Of a stretch of DNA of 25,228 nt, positions 15,447 through 23,556 are shown one piece after another. Position numbers and translations under genes: made by a program. The DNA is taken from assembly GCA_020434645.1 (NCBI GenBank), contig JAGRAK010000002.1, forward strand, positions 1 through 25,228. Direction: 5' to 3'. Source of the DNA: Bdellovibrionales bacterium. Lineage in GTDB: Bacteria; Bdellovibrionota; Bdellovibrionia; Bdellovibrionales; UBA1609. The notes beneath the pieces are model-generated. The model made no database searches. It was not told the DNA's origin and saw only the letters and a list, made by a program, of their open reading frames with translations. Each line of letters starts with the position of its first letter. Position 1 is the first letter of the stretch.

Positions 15447-16475
15447 ATGTTTAAGTATTTAGTACGCAGAGTGTTTATGATGATTCCAACCCTGTTTGGG
15501 ATTACGCTTATTTCATTTGTCATAATCAATCTGGCGCCTGGGAGCCCGATAGAGCAAAAGCTTCAGCAACTGCGCATGGGCGGTTCGATGGAGGGCGGCT
15601 CTAGTCGCGCTGGCGGCGATAGATCTGGAGTTTCTGAAGAGGTTGTGGAGGCGCTTAAAAAACAATATGGTTTTGATAAGCCGGTGCTTGTTCGTTACGG
15701 TATTTGGATTCGCAATATCGCGAAGTTCGATTTTGGCGATAGCTTTCAGTTTGAAGAGCCAGCACTAGATTCAATCGTGCGGTGCTTTCCGGTTTCGTTG
15801 CAGTTTGGAGTGATGTCATTACTACTTGTGTATTTAATTTGTATTCCTCTCGGAATTTTTAAAGCTGTTAAGAATGGTTCAGGCTTTGATTCGATTACGA
15901 GTTTTGTACTGTTTGTGGCGTATTCTGTTCCGCCACTTATGTTGGGTGTTATGCTTATGGTTTTTTTCGCAGGCGGTTCGTATTTTGATTGGTTTCCGAA
16001 TCGCGGCATAATGTCCGATAATTATGCCGATCTCACATCTTGGGGCAAATTTACCGATCGTGTGCACCACTTTGTGCTGCCGCTCGCTTGCTACATGATT
16101 AATAGCTTTACGGTTCTGACAATAATGATGAAGAATTCGTTGCTTGACGAAATCAAACTCGATTACGTACGAACGGCTCGTGCGAAAGGCTTGGCAGAAA
16201 ATGTTATTATTTTTAAACATGCCTTACGAAATGCCTTAATCCCTCTTGTTACTGGTATTGGCAGTTTTTTAGGGGTTTTTCTTGCCGGCTCACTTATTAT
16301 TGAATCTATATTTTCACTCAATGGTATTGGAGAATTGGGTTACCGCGCGGCACTCAGTCGAGATTACAATGTTTTAATGGCACTCATATTTATTTCAAGC
16401 TTAGTTTCTCTCGCGGGTAGATTAATAAGTGATTTACTTTATTTGGTTGTCGATCCAAGGATAGATTTTAATTAA
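15447..16475 (+). CDS. yejB: Peptide ABC transporter permease YejB
   Basis: This inner membrane protein (342 aa) matches E. coli YejB along its length by eye. Blocks are the N-terminal MFKYLVRRVFMMIPTLFGI membrane helix with LAPGSP, a Gly-rich periplasmic loop with RMGG...GGDRSG at about 44-65, YGFDKP, DFGDS, FFAGGSYFDWFPNRG, and the end LLYLVVDPRIDF. About six membrane helices are visible. The ATPase-coupling EAA-type loop is YVRTARAKGLAENVIIFKHALRNALIP. YejABEF imports oligopeptides and, in E. coli, microcin C; the actual substrate here is unknown. It lies between the binding-protein and YejE genes. Confidence 0.92.
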   Translation: MFKYLVRRVFMMIPTLFGITLISFVIINLAPGSPIEQKLQQLRMGGSMEGGSSRAGGDRSGVSEEVVEALKKQYGFDKPVLVRYGIWIRNIAKFDFGDSFQFEEPALDSIVRCFPVSLQFGVMSLLLVYLICIPLGIFKAVKNGSGFDSITSFVLFVAYSVPPLMLGVMLMVFFAGGSYFDWFPNRGIMSDNYADLTSWGKFTDRVHHFVLPLACYMINSFTVLTIMMKNSLLDEIKLDYVRTARAKGLAENVIIFKHALRNALIPLVTGIGSFLGVFLAGSLIIESIFSLNGIGELGYRAALSRDYNVLMALIFISSLVSLAGRLISDLLYLVVDPRIDFN

Positions 16476-16476
16476 T

Positions 16477-17496
16477 ATGATAGAAAAGTTAATATCAAAT
16501 CCACTGACTTTAAAACGCTATCGAAACTTTAAAAAGATTCGTCGGGCCGCTATTTCGACTTGGGTATTTTGTCTTTTGCTTTTCATGAGTCTGACTGCAG
16601 AATTCTGGGCTAATAGTAAACCCATACTTATGAAGTATCAGGGGCAATTGTATTTGCCATCCATAATTAAATATCATCCAGAAGTGTTTGGGCAAACTGA
16701 AGCTATGGTAACAAATTATCGAAAACTTGAAATGACAGACAATGATTGGAGCATTTGGCCTCCTGTTAGATGGGATCCTTTTGAAAGTAATATTGAAATG
16801 GACACTTACCCATCGGGCCCGACTTCGCAAAACTGGCTCGGCACGGATGATCGCGGTCGAGATGTGCTAGCCCGTTTGATATATGGATTTCGGTACAGCA
16901 TCGTTTTTGCTCTCTTGGTTTGGTTGTCTACCTATGTTGTAGGTGTAATCTTGGGCGCTTTGATGGGATACTATGGCGGCAAAGTGGACATTTGGGGACA
17001 GCGAGCCGTTGAAGTATTCGAATCTGTTCCGACTTTACTTCTACTGATCACATTGATTTCTATATTTGGCGCCAACCTATGGCTGCTGATTTTATTTTCG
17101 ACAATATTTGGCTGGATGATGATTTCAATTTATATTCGAGCCGAGTTCTTGCGTTTGCGCCGTCGCGAATTTGTTGATAGCGCACGGGCCTTGGGTGCAA
17201 CTGAACTACGGGTTATTTTTAAACATATTTTACCAAACGCTCTAAACCCTGTAGTCACTTTTAGCTCATTTACCATTGCGGGAGGGATATCAGCCCTTGC
17301 TGCCTTAGACTATCTTGGATTTGGCCTTCCAGCCCCAACTCCGAGTTGGGGAGAGCTTCTCAATCAAGCTCAGCGCAATTTCACAATAGCCTGGTGGCTC
17401 GCGGTATTCCCGTCGCTTGCGCTGTTTATGACGCTTGTCGTACTGAACCTCATTGGAGAGGGCGTACGTGAGGCGTTTGATCCTCGCAAATCATGA
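16477..17496 (+). CDS. yejE: Peptide ABC transporter permease YejE
   Basis: The second permease (339 aa) starts one base after the yejB stop, so translation is coupled. It has the YejE/DppC features: an N-terminal basic stretch, first membrane helix (WVFCLLLFMSLTAEFWANSKP), a long periplasmic segment with WPPVRWDPFESN and NWLGTDDRGRDVLARLIYGFRYS, then five more helices. The EAA loop is FVDSARALGATELRVIFKHILPNALNPVVT and the end is GVREAFDPRK. It pairs with YejB to form the pore. No ATPase gene (yejF) follows; the next gene is an exported protein with its own promoter-like boxes, so the ATPase must be encoded elsewhere or shared. Confidence 0.92.
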   Translation: MIEKLISNPLTLKRYRNFKKIRRAAISTWVFCLLLFMSLTAEFWANSKPILMKYQGQLYLPSIIKYHPEVFGQTEAMVTNYRKLEMTDNDWSIWPPVRWDPFESNIEMDTYPSGPTSQNWLGTDDRGRDVLARLIYGFRYSIVFALLVWLSTYVVGVILGALMGYYGGKVDIWGQRAVEVFESVPTLLLLITLISIFGANLWLLILFSTIFGWMMISIYIRAEFLRLRRREFVDSARALGATELRVIFKHILPNALNPVVTFSSFTIAGGISALAALDYLGFGLPAPTPSWGELLNQAQRNFTIAWWLAVFPSLALFMTLVVLNLIGEGVREAFDPRKS

Positions 17497-17522
17497 TGTC
17501 AGTCATGTCGCCCCGCACATTA

Positions 17523-17551
17523 TTGACCGTATAGTGCTCACGCAGTATGTT
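17523..17551 (+). promoter_or_regulatory. Candidate sigma70-type promoter
   Basis: TTGACC (17523-17528) and TATGTT (17546-17551) are exactly 17 bp apart, between yejE and the exported protein gene at 17585. The leader would be about 27 nt. Confidence 0.45.
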
Positions 17552-17584
17552 TTCAAAATTATCAAACCAAATAGCGGGGGCGTT

Positions 17585-18355
17585 ATGAATAAAAATATAT
17601 TTTCTACCTTAATAACTTTTGGATTCGTATTGTCGCTCCCAACATCAAGTTTTGCGCGAGATGTTGACCCCGATCAGGTTCTAACAGTTTCGCAAAAAAT
17701 CGAAGTGACGCAGTTTTCGCAAGGTTATGCCAACCTGATGAACGCAATTGCGGCTCGTAAGTCTAACTCGGTCGATCTTCGCAGCCCTGAGGCTGAAGCT
17801 TTACATGCAAGACTTAAAAAGTGTTCGGTTATTGAGCGAGCAGACGGTGATCTTATCGAAATTTCAGGAGATAAGTGCGATATTAGCTATGAAATTTTTA
17901 TTTTAAAAAGAGACTTGGGATTCAATGAGTCGGGCGATCCCATCACAGAGGTAGAGACGTCAGAGTATTTTGTTAGTAAGTCAGAGGCACTTACTAAGCT
18001 TGTTGGTTTTAAATACATGAAAACTGAAAATCTTGATCACAGCGAAACTTTGATCAGTACGCCTTCATATGTGAAGATTTCAAACGGCAGCGCGGTTTTC
18101 ACAAATGCAAGTGGTCAAGATGTCACTCTCACCACTAGAGCACGCCTTTACACGAATATGGAAAACGAAGATCAAACACTTTACCGTATGGCCACAATAG
18201 AGTTTGAGAAGTTTGCAGTACGTTTTGATATCTCAGCATTTATGAATTATGCAGATGTAATTAAATCTTCAACTGCAGTGCTGAATAAGCAAGACTCTAC
18301 CCTTGAAGAGCTCGCAGCAGTGTTTACGACTTATCTTGTGGGACTCGATATTTAG
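17585..18355 (+). CDS. Exported protein of unknown function
   Basis: I do not recognise the family. The protein (256 aa) begins with a clear Sec signal peptide (MNKNIFSTLITFGFVLSLPTSSFA-RD) and has two Cys in the mature part, in LKKCSVIERADG and GDKCDISYEI, which could form a disulfide. The pattern of short strands and polar turns suggests a beta-rich periplasmic fold. I chose the ATG at 17585, with GCGGGGGCG upstream, over a longer frame from 17453 that overlaps yejE and lacks a signal peptide. A promoter-like pair precedes it. It is convergent with the beta-propeller-like gene, with only 6 bp between stop codons and no visible terminator, so antisense read-through is possible. Confidence 0.75.
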   Translation: MNKNIFSTLITFGFVLSLPTSSFARDVDPDQVLTVSQKIEVTQFSQGYANLMNAIAARKSNSVDLRSPEAEALHARLKKCSVIERADGDLIEISGDKCDISYEIFILKRDLGFNESGDPITEVETSEYFVSKSEALTKLVGFKYMKTENLDHSETLISTPSYVKISNGSAVFTNASGQDVTLTTRARLYTNMENEDQTLYRMATIEFEKFAVRFDISAFMNYADVIKSSTAVLNKQDSTLEELAAVFTTYLVGLDI

Positions 18356-18361
18356 AGCGAG

Positions 18362-19960
18362 CTAATGGTGAAATAAGTTGTAAAATATCAACTCAGAATT
18401 TGGTGGGTTGAGTTCTATAAGCGCAGTGTTACCAGATGGATCGAGCGTCATGCGCCGAATAGCTAATTCTGACTTATCAACCTCGCCGTTTTCTAACACG
18501 ATAAATCTCTGTTGAACCTCTCGGCTTTGCTGTTCGCTAGTGACTATTTCACCATTGGGCAAGAGTTTAATTGATTGAACATAAATATTAAAACTATCAT
18601 TTTTAATTTTTTCAACCTGTGCTCTTGTTAATATGAACTCGCCTGCATCAGTGGCATGAAAGTGAAGGTCAGAAGTGATCTCATTGATAAGATGGGGTTC
18701 AAAGCTCAATTCATTTTCTTGCCAATAAAATTCATGAAGACCACTAAATTGTTTTTTTTCTAAGTCCCAGATGGCAAAAAGTTTAGGATTGTTGCCAATA
18801 GATGAAGAATTAAAAGTCCTGCCCTTATCGGCGAGTACAGATAAGTAACGTCCGTCAGCGCTGAGTTTTACATCTAAATGGGTATCGGGGTAGATGTCAT
18901 ATTTGTTGATAAAGCTTTTTAATTTTCTATGAAACTCTTCTGAGCTCGGAATTTCTGTACTGCTGGTATTGCCATCATCATCTAGTCGAATAATTTTAAG
19001 CACAGGTGACCGGTTTCTTTTGGGTTCAGAAACATCGATAGCTATGGTTCTCAGATTAGCCGAATGAGAAAGAATTTTGCCAGTGAATTTAGTGTGAGGT
19101 TTTACGGGCAATTCTAAAGATAAATTCGAACGGTTTGTTTTTACTACTGAATTTGTATAGACTCGTTTGTCAGTGCCCCCACCTTCTGTGTGAGTGGTGA
19201 TCATAAGATCACTAGATTCTGAAAGATAAAATGACGTGATTTGATCGCTTTGTTCGATTAAAAACTCGACGTACTGTTGAGGGTCTGCGAGGTTCCATAC
19301 TGTGTAACGATAAGTTGTTGGGGAGCCCATCCAGCGTTGTTGTCGGTAGGCAAGATGTGTATTTTTATAAATTTCTGTATTTAAACTCGATGCTAGGTCT
19401 CCGAGCCCTGGGCTTAATTGAGATATTTTTTTAGTCAGTAGATTAACAGAGAAGAAGCGATAGTAACTATCACCTCCATCATGGCGACTCATTTCGGCAA
19501 AGAGGTACTGCCCGTCTGAACTCAGCTGAAGATGATCATTTATATACCCAGGGTTGTCTGATAAAAGTTTTGCAACAAGTCCATTGCTGTTGAATAAGAT
19601 ATTTTCAGTCGTAAGGTCAAAAATGTAATGTAAAGAGTTTTCATGCTCACCCCAACCCAGACTCAAGTTGCTCGTGTAGATCATTTCTTTTGCAATACAA
19701 ACCAGCCGCCCGTTAATTTGCTTAAGCTTGCAATCTCTGGGTTGGGCAAAGGGGAGTGAAGCTAAATTCGAGTCTGAATAGTTAGCCTTCTGTGGTTTAG
19801 CAATTTTATTTTTTGAAGATGTTGTTTGCAGCGTATTATTTAGAAGCCAGCCACTACAGGCTCTTTTATCGTTAGGGCTATTATGATTTGTGCGAGTGGC
19901 GAAAGCTATAGTGGGGAACAGTAGGAGAATGTAAAATATAATTTTAAATACTACAGCCAT
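18362..19960 (-). CDS. Exported protein, probably beta-propeller
   Basis: Function unknown. The 532-residue protein has a signal peptide (MAVVFKIIFYILLLFPTIAFA-TR). The mature part repeats a pattern of hydrophobic strands with turns such as LQLSSDGQYLFAEMS, DVKLSADGRYLSVLAD, RMTLDPSGNTALIEL and AIWDLEKKQFSGL. These resemble blades of WD40- or TolB-like propellers. Three Cys lie near the mature N terminus (RACSG, RDCKL, LVCIA). Such proteins usually act as periplasmic binding scaffolds. I chose the ATG at 19960, with GGAT 6 nt upstream, over a TTG four codons earlier. It is third in a minus-strand set of exported proteins, 38 nt after the preceding gene. Confidence 0.72.
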   Translation of the reverse strand: MAVVFKIIFYILLLFPTIAFATRTNHNSPNDKRACSGWLLNNTLQTTSSKNKIAKPQKANYSDSNLASLPFAQPRDCKLKQINGRLVCIAKEMIYTSNLSLGWGEHENSLHYIFDLTTENILFNSNGLVAKLLSDNPGYINDHLQLSSDGQYLFAEMSRHDGGDSYYRFFSVNLLTKKISQLSPGLGDLASSLNTEIYKNTHLAYRQQRWMGSPTTYRYTVWNLADPQQYVEFLIEQSDQITSFYLSESSDLMITTHTEGGGTDKRVYTNSVVKTNRSNLSLELPVKPHTKFTGKILSHSANLRTIAIDVSEPKRNRSPVLKIIRLDDDGNTSSTEIPSSEEFHRKLKSFINKYDIYPDTHLDVKLSADGRYLSVLADKGRTFNSSSIGNNPKLFAIWDLEKKQFSGLHEFYWQENELSFEPHLINEITSDLHFHATDAGEFILTRAQVEKIKNDSFNIYVQSIKLLPNGEIVTSEQQSREVQQRFIVLENGEVDKSELAIRRMTLDPSGNTALIELNPPNSELIFYNLFHH

Positions 19961-19998
19961 GAAAAGATCCAATATTGGTTATTTGAGTTCATTTCTTC

Positions 19999-20670
19999 CT
20001 ACCGAATAGACACAACTTTGGCAGTTTTACGTAGCAGATGTTCGCATGTCGTTTTCTTCTGTTTTTTCTTAACGTCAAAATTAAAAAGAGCGACTGTCCA
20101 AAATGCTTCTTTGAGCATTCGCTCATTGCTGGGGACGGCGTTTTCTTCATCTATCGGCGTAAATTTGAGTCCATCCAAGATATAAGCGGCGGTAAGAAAG
20201 TCTAAGGGCAGAAGCTCGAAATTATTGTCGAGCATAACTTTATAAATATCTTGAGCTTTGATTAGTGCGGATTCTGTTTTGGCAACGATTTCACTGAGTT
20301 CAATTTGTTTTTGAGATTGTGTTGTCGCAAAACGAATGTTTTTAGCATCGAGCTTGTCAATTAACTTTTGCTTTTCATATTCTATATCGAAAAAAGTTCT
20401 GACTCCCGCTCCTGCGGTGTTAAACTTAGCATCAATTCCGGCTATGACATTTTTTAAAAGTATAATTTCTAGCGAAGTAAAATTAAGGTCTGTTCGGTCA
20501 AGTACTCGATTGAGTCTGAGCATTCTGACTGCAGTTGGTAGACCTGGCGGGTAAAGAGCTTTGAGAGCGGCCGCGTAACCGTCTTGGCTGCGGGCTTGGG
20601 CAGTGCCCGACCAGTTGAGAGCGAAAATGACAAGTAAAGCCGTCGTTATACGGTAAAAATTAATTTTCAT
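19999..20670 (-). CDS. Exported protein of unknown function
   Basis: The family is not recognised. The 223-residue protein has a signal peptide (MKINFYRITTALLVIFALNWSGTAQA-RS) and a mainly helical mature part with heptad-like stretches at about 90-145 (EYEKQKLIDKLDAKNIRFATTQSQKQ and following), then a basic C terminus (KKKQKKTTCEHLLRKTAKVV) with one Cys. The start codon lies inside the end of the preceding gene (11-bp overlap) and has only a weak Shine-Dalgarno match, so translation is probably coupled to that gene. The two products may act together outside the cytoplasm. Confidence 0.75.
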   Translation of the reverse strand: MKINFYRITTALLVIFALNWSGTAQARSQDGYAAALKALYPPGLPTAVRMLRLNRVLDRTDLNFTSLEIILLKNVIAGIDAKFNTAGAGVRTFFDIEYEKQKLIDKLDAKNIRFATTQSQKQIELSEIVAKTESALIKAQDIYKVMLDNNFELLPLDFLTAAYILDGLKFTPIDEENAVPSNERMLKEAFWTVALFNFDVKKKQKKTTCEHLLRKTAKVVSIR

Positions 20671-21358
20671 GATCAGTACTTTCTGGTTGTTCTACAACAA
20701 TCCGTAGTGCTTGTTTAAAGAGTTGGCTCTTTTGAGCCGCAAGGCGGACTTGCCAGGCCTCTTTTAGAAGACCACTGAGCTCCGCATGCTCACCCGAATC
20801 TTTCGACTGGATAATCCACTTTGTATAGTCTAGAGGCATCATTCGATCAAACATGACGCCTTGACTGAGATATTTTTTGAGTTCTTGTAATTGGCAGGCC
20901 TTAGTTGGCGCGGCATTTCGGAGGTTCATTTTTTCAATGAAACAATTGTAATTGTAGGCGCCTTCCCAAACTTTATACCCAGCACTGAGATTTTCTAAAA
21001 ACTGTTTCGAAAAAATAACAAATTCTTGGGTTAGCTGATGGCTTTTTGAGATACTTTCTTCCGTCGAAAGAAGGTCTTGAACTCCTAATCTGTCAATTGA
21101 TGGCAATTTTAGAACGACCTTATTAATACATTCAGATTTGTCAACGACGTCAGAATAGAGGGTGTTGTAGGGTTGAATACAGTTATCAACATGAAGAATA
21201 AGGGCTCGTTTTATATCTGGACTGACTTCAATAAATTTGATTTTGGCATTCCCAGATTTCCCGTAAGACAAATTTGTATTTATGTCAGAAGCCAATGCAA
21301 GGCTTGCATAGCAGCTGACTAGGCATAATTGGGTGAGGCAATATAATGTTTTTTTCAT
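20660..21358 (-). CDS. Exported or lipid-anchored protein of unknown function
   Basis: The family is not recognised. The N terminus (MKKTLYCLTQLCLVSCYASLALASD) is a signal peptide. LVSC at 13-16 fits a lipobox, while ALA-SD at 22-25 fits ordinary signal peptidase cleavage, so the anchor is uncertain. The mature part (about 208 aa) has four Cys (NCIQP, SECIN, NCFIE, KACQL) that could form two disulfides, and a helical C-terminal region. AGAGG sits 7 nt before the ATG, but it is the 3' arm of a hairpin (21366-21387). The gene heads a three-gene run of exported proteins. Confidence 0.75.
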   Translation of the reverse strand: MKKTLYCLTQLCLVSCYASLALASDINTNLSYGKSGNAKIKFIEVSPDIKRALILHVDNCIQPYNTLYSDVVDKSECINKVVLKLPSIDRLGVQDLLSTEESISKSHQLTQEFVIFSKQFLENLSAGYKVWEGAYNYNCFIEKMNLRNAAPTKACQLQELKKYLSQGVMFDRMMPLDYTKWIIQSKDSGEHAELSGLLKEAWQVRLAAQKSQLFKQALRIVVEQPESTDHEN

Positions 21359-21365
21359 AGTAACA

Positions 21366-21387
21366 CCTCTATACGTATTGATAGAGG
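21366..21387 (-). promoter_or_regulatory. Hairpin hiding the ribosome binding site
   Basis: On the minus-strand RNA, CCUCUAU pairs perfectly with AUAGAGG across an 8-nt loop. The 3' arm contains the Shine-Dalgarno AGAGG, seven bases before the AUG at 21358. This arrangement is typical of RNA thermometers and other translation switches. It needs a transcript that starts upstream of 21387, and the TAATAT at 21390-21395 could place the start too close. Confidence 0.5.
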
Positions 21388-21445
21388 CAATATTAACACG
21401 CTAGGCATGTCAAAATCTGTCACTTGTAATTATTGGATGATTGTC

Positions 21446-21467
21446 AAAAAAATAGACAGCGCGCTGT
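21446..21467 (-). terminator. Terminator-like palindrome and T-run after speA
   Basis: Reading the minus strand, the 12-bp palindrome ACAGCGCGCTGT (21456-21467) is followed after CTA by seven T (21446-21452). The stem is short (4-5 bp with a CGCG or smaller loop), so termination may be weak; alternatively the palindrome is an operator. Confidence 0.45.
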
Positions 21468-21481
21468 ACCGACATTAAACT

Positions 21482-21599
21482 TTGGGCATATGCGGTAGTG
21501 TTGATAGGGCGTGGGGTGGGGCGAACAGTTCGATTGCGAAACGTCGAGCCTGCACGATTAGTTGATACTCTAAGAGGCAAGCCTTGCGCATTTGCCCAA
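21482..21599. other. 118-bp element with 13-bp inverted ends, candidate structured RNA
   Basis: TTGGGCATATGCG at 21482-21494 pairs with CGCATTTGCCCAA at 21587-21599 (12 of 13). Inside are a GCAAG-C-CTTGC palindrome (21577-21587), CGAAC-A-GTTCG (21522-21532), an overlapping TTCG-ATTG-CGAA stem, a G-rich run (GGG...GGGGTGGGG, about 21507-21520) and GTTGATA twice. It lies just after the speA stop and before a terminator-like site, so it may be the structured 3' end of the speA transcript, a separate small RNA, or a MITE-like remnant. No known RNA family was recognised. Confidence 0.45.
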
Positions 21600-21612
21600 C
21601 TCTATACTTGAA

Positions 21613-23508
21613 TCAGTCCTCTAAATAAGTATAACCAGCCAAACCTTCTTCATAATGCTTCATCAGAAGGCGTGCGTCGGTGTGCGTGAGATTGCCCTTG
21701 GCAATAGACTGCTCAGTCGCTTTACGAACCATTTCTAGAAGTTCTGAGCGGTTGTAATCAAGATAACTCAAAACTTCTGTTACTGTATCGCCTTGCAGGA
21801 CGTGGTCTACCGTGTAGCTGCCATTATCATTAATTGTGATGTGAACAGTGTCTGTATCACCAAAAAGATTGTGAAGATCTCCGAGAATTTCTTGATAGGC
21901 ACCTGTTAAAAATGCGCCCAAATAATAGGGCTCGCCCTCAACCAAGTCGTGAACCTCGAGGTATCCTTGATTTTGGCCAGTATCAGTGTCGATAAAGTGT
22001 TCAATTTTGCCGTCAGAGTCGCAAGTGAGATCAACAATCGTGGCGCGACGTTCAGGCCGCTGGTTTAACTTGTGAATAGGCATGACCGGAAAAACCTGTT
22101 TCACCGCCCATGAGTCAGGCAAAGACTGAAAGACTGAGAAGTTACAGAAAATAGTGTCTGATAATTCTTTTTGTAAGTTCCAGTAAATATCTTCAGCGTC
22201 AGGATTATCTTTTGCAATTGCAGTCATGCGAGTGGCTATTGCCCAATATAAATCTTCAGCTTTCGCGCGTTGCTCGAGGCTCAACCCACCGAATGAAAAG
22301 AGTTGTAGAGTGTCGCTCTTTTTTTCAATTAAATCGTTGTAGAACTCATTGATATTTTTTTGATTTACGTTGTCATAAATATAGTGAAGGTCTTTAACTA
22401 AAAGAGAATCTTTCTTATCTAGGGCGAAAGGCAAAGTTCTTTTTTGAACTTCATTTAATCCGAGCACATCAAAAATTAAAAGTGAGCTATGGGCAACCAA
22501 GGCGCGGCCAGATTCTGAGATAATATTAGGGTGCGGAATGCCACGTTCGTCACATATCGCCTGTAAAATAGCCACAACATCATTGGCATATTCTTGTTCA
22601 GAGTAATTTGTAGAGCTGTCACTTTTGCCTGAGCCGTCGTAGTCGACGCCCAAACCGCCGCCCACATCGATATACTTCATGGTGGCGCCCATGGCACATA
22701 ACTCAGTGTAAAAGCGTGCCGCTTCTTTAATTGATGTTTTGATAGATTGAATGGATGGAACTTGAGAACCTATGTGAAAGTGAAATAACTCAAGGCAATC
22801 GAGCATATTTTCTTTTTTGAGAAGCTCTACGCCAGATACAAGTTCACTTGGCGTTAATCCAAACTTTGAACGCGCGCCTGAAGATTCAGTCCATTTGCCG
22901 GCGCCTTGCGAGTTGAGTTTTGCACGAAAACCGATTTTAGGCTTAATATTTAATTTTTTAGAAGAAGAAATAATAAGCGGGAGCTCGGCGAGACGATCGA
23001 CAACAATGAATGTTTGTCGTCCGAGTTTTTGTGACAGTAGGGCTGTGTCGATATACTCAACGTCTTTAAATCCATTGCAGACGAGCACGGCATCGGGTGT
23101 ATCCATAAATGCGAGTGCAACTAACAGCTCGGGCTTACTGCCGCACTCAAGCCCTAGGCGATTTTCTTTACCGAAGTCGACGATTTCTTCGAGCAAGTGG
23201 CGCTGTTGATTGACTTTGATTGGGTAAACGCCCGAATAATTGCCAGTGTAATTGGCTTCGCGAATGGCGTGGGCAAAGCAGTTGGAGATTAATGTCACAC
23301 GATCTTGTACTAGATTCGGAATTCTAATCAATATGGGTGGGCGAACTCCGCGCTCGCGTAAATCCTGGATGAGTTTATAAAGATCGAGCCCGGCTTTGTC
23401 TTTTGCGGAAGCAATTTCAACATTGCCAGCTGGATTAATACGAAAGTATCCGCCGCCCCAATTGTTGATGCCATACAAGGCCGCGCTTTTTTCGATACTC
23501 CAACTCAT
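21613..23508 (-). CDS. speA: Biosynthetic arginine decarboxylase
   Basis: SpeA converts arginine to agmatine and CO2, the first step of the agmatine route to putrescine. The 631-residue protein (E. coli SpeA 658) is a fold III PLP enzyme. The PLP lysine is K98 in VYPIKVNQQRH. It is followed by LGLECGSKPELLVAL, FHFHIGSQ, the PLP-phosphate loop YIDVGGGLGVDYDGS, SESGRALVAHSS, and the C-terminal Cys motif CNFSVFQSLPDSWAVKQVFPVMPIHKLNQRP, then LTCDSDGKI. All main blocks are present. I chose the ATG at 23508, with GGAGAGG upstream; the TTG at 23526 would put that site inside the coding frame. No signal peptide is evident. It follows leuS by 48 nt on the same strand, and a 118-bp structured element and a terminator-like site come after it. 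Confidence 0.95.
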   Translation of the reverse strand: MSWSIEKSAALYGINNWGGGYFRINPAGNVEIASAKDKAGLDLYKLIQDLRERGVRPPILIRIPNLVQDRVTLISNCFAHAIREANYTGNYSGVYPIKVNQQRHLLEEIVDFGKENRLGLECGSKPELLVALAFMDTPDAVLVCNGFKDVEYIDTALLSQKLGRQTFIVVDRLAELPLIISSSKKLNIKPKIGFRAKLNSQGAGKWTESSGARSKFGLTPSELVSGVELLKKENMLDCLELFHFHIGSQVPSIQSIKTSIKEAARFYTELCAMGATMKYIDVGGGLGVDYDGSGKSDSSTNYSEQEYANDVVAILQAICDERGIPHPNIISESGRALVAHSSLLIFDVLGLNEVQKRTLPFALDKKDSLLVKDLHYIYDNVNQKNINEFYNDLIEKKSDTLQLFSFGGLSLEQRAKAEDLYWAIATRMTAIAKDNPDAEDIYWNLQKELSDTIFCNFSVFQSLPDSWAVKQVFPVMPIHKLNQRPERRATIVDLTCDSDGKIEHFIDTDTGQNQGYLEVHDLVEGEPYYLGAFLTGAYQEILGDLHNLFGDTDTVHITINDNGSYTVDHVLQGDTVTEVLSYLDYNRSELLEMVRKATEQSIAKGNLTHTDARLLMKHYEEGLAGYTYLED

Positions 23509-23556
23509 GAATGAACCTCTCCGCAATTCAGAATTGCTAAGTATGCTTCGTGCATT

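Noticed and set aside
15746..16220. Minus-strand frames of 87 and 113 aa within yejB
   Set aside because: Antisense to a permease with clear conservation; compositions are those expected from reverse reading of hydrophobic codons.
17453..17584. Longer N terminus for the exported protein at 17585
   Set aside because: It would overlap yejE, start without a ribosome binding site and bury a clear signal peptide inside the protein.
21482..21600. Integron attC site, because GCCCAAC / GTTGGGC core-like ends flank the element
   Set aside because: The cores face the wrong way for RYYYAAC...GTTRRRY, the left end is GCCCAAA on the minus strand, and there is no integrase or cassette array.
22817..23209. 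130-aa plus-strand frame within speA
   Set aside because: Antisense shadow of a strongly conserved gene, no plausible start signal.
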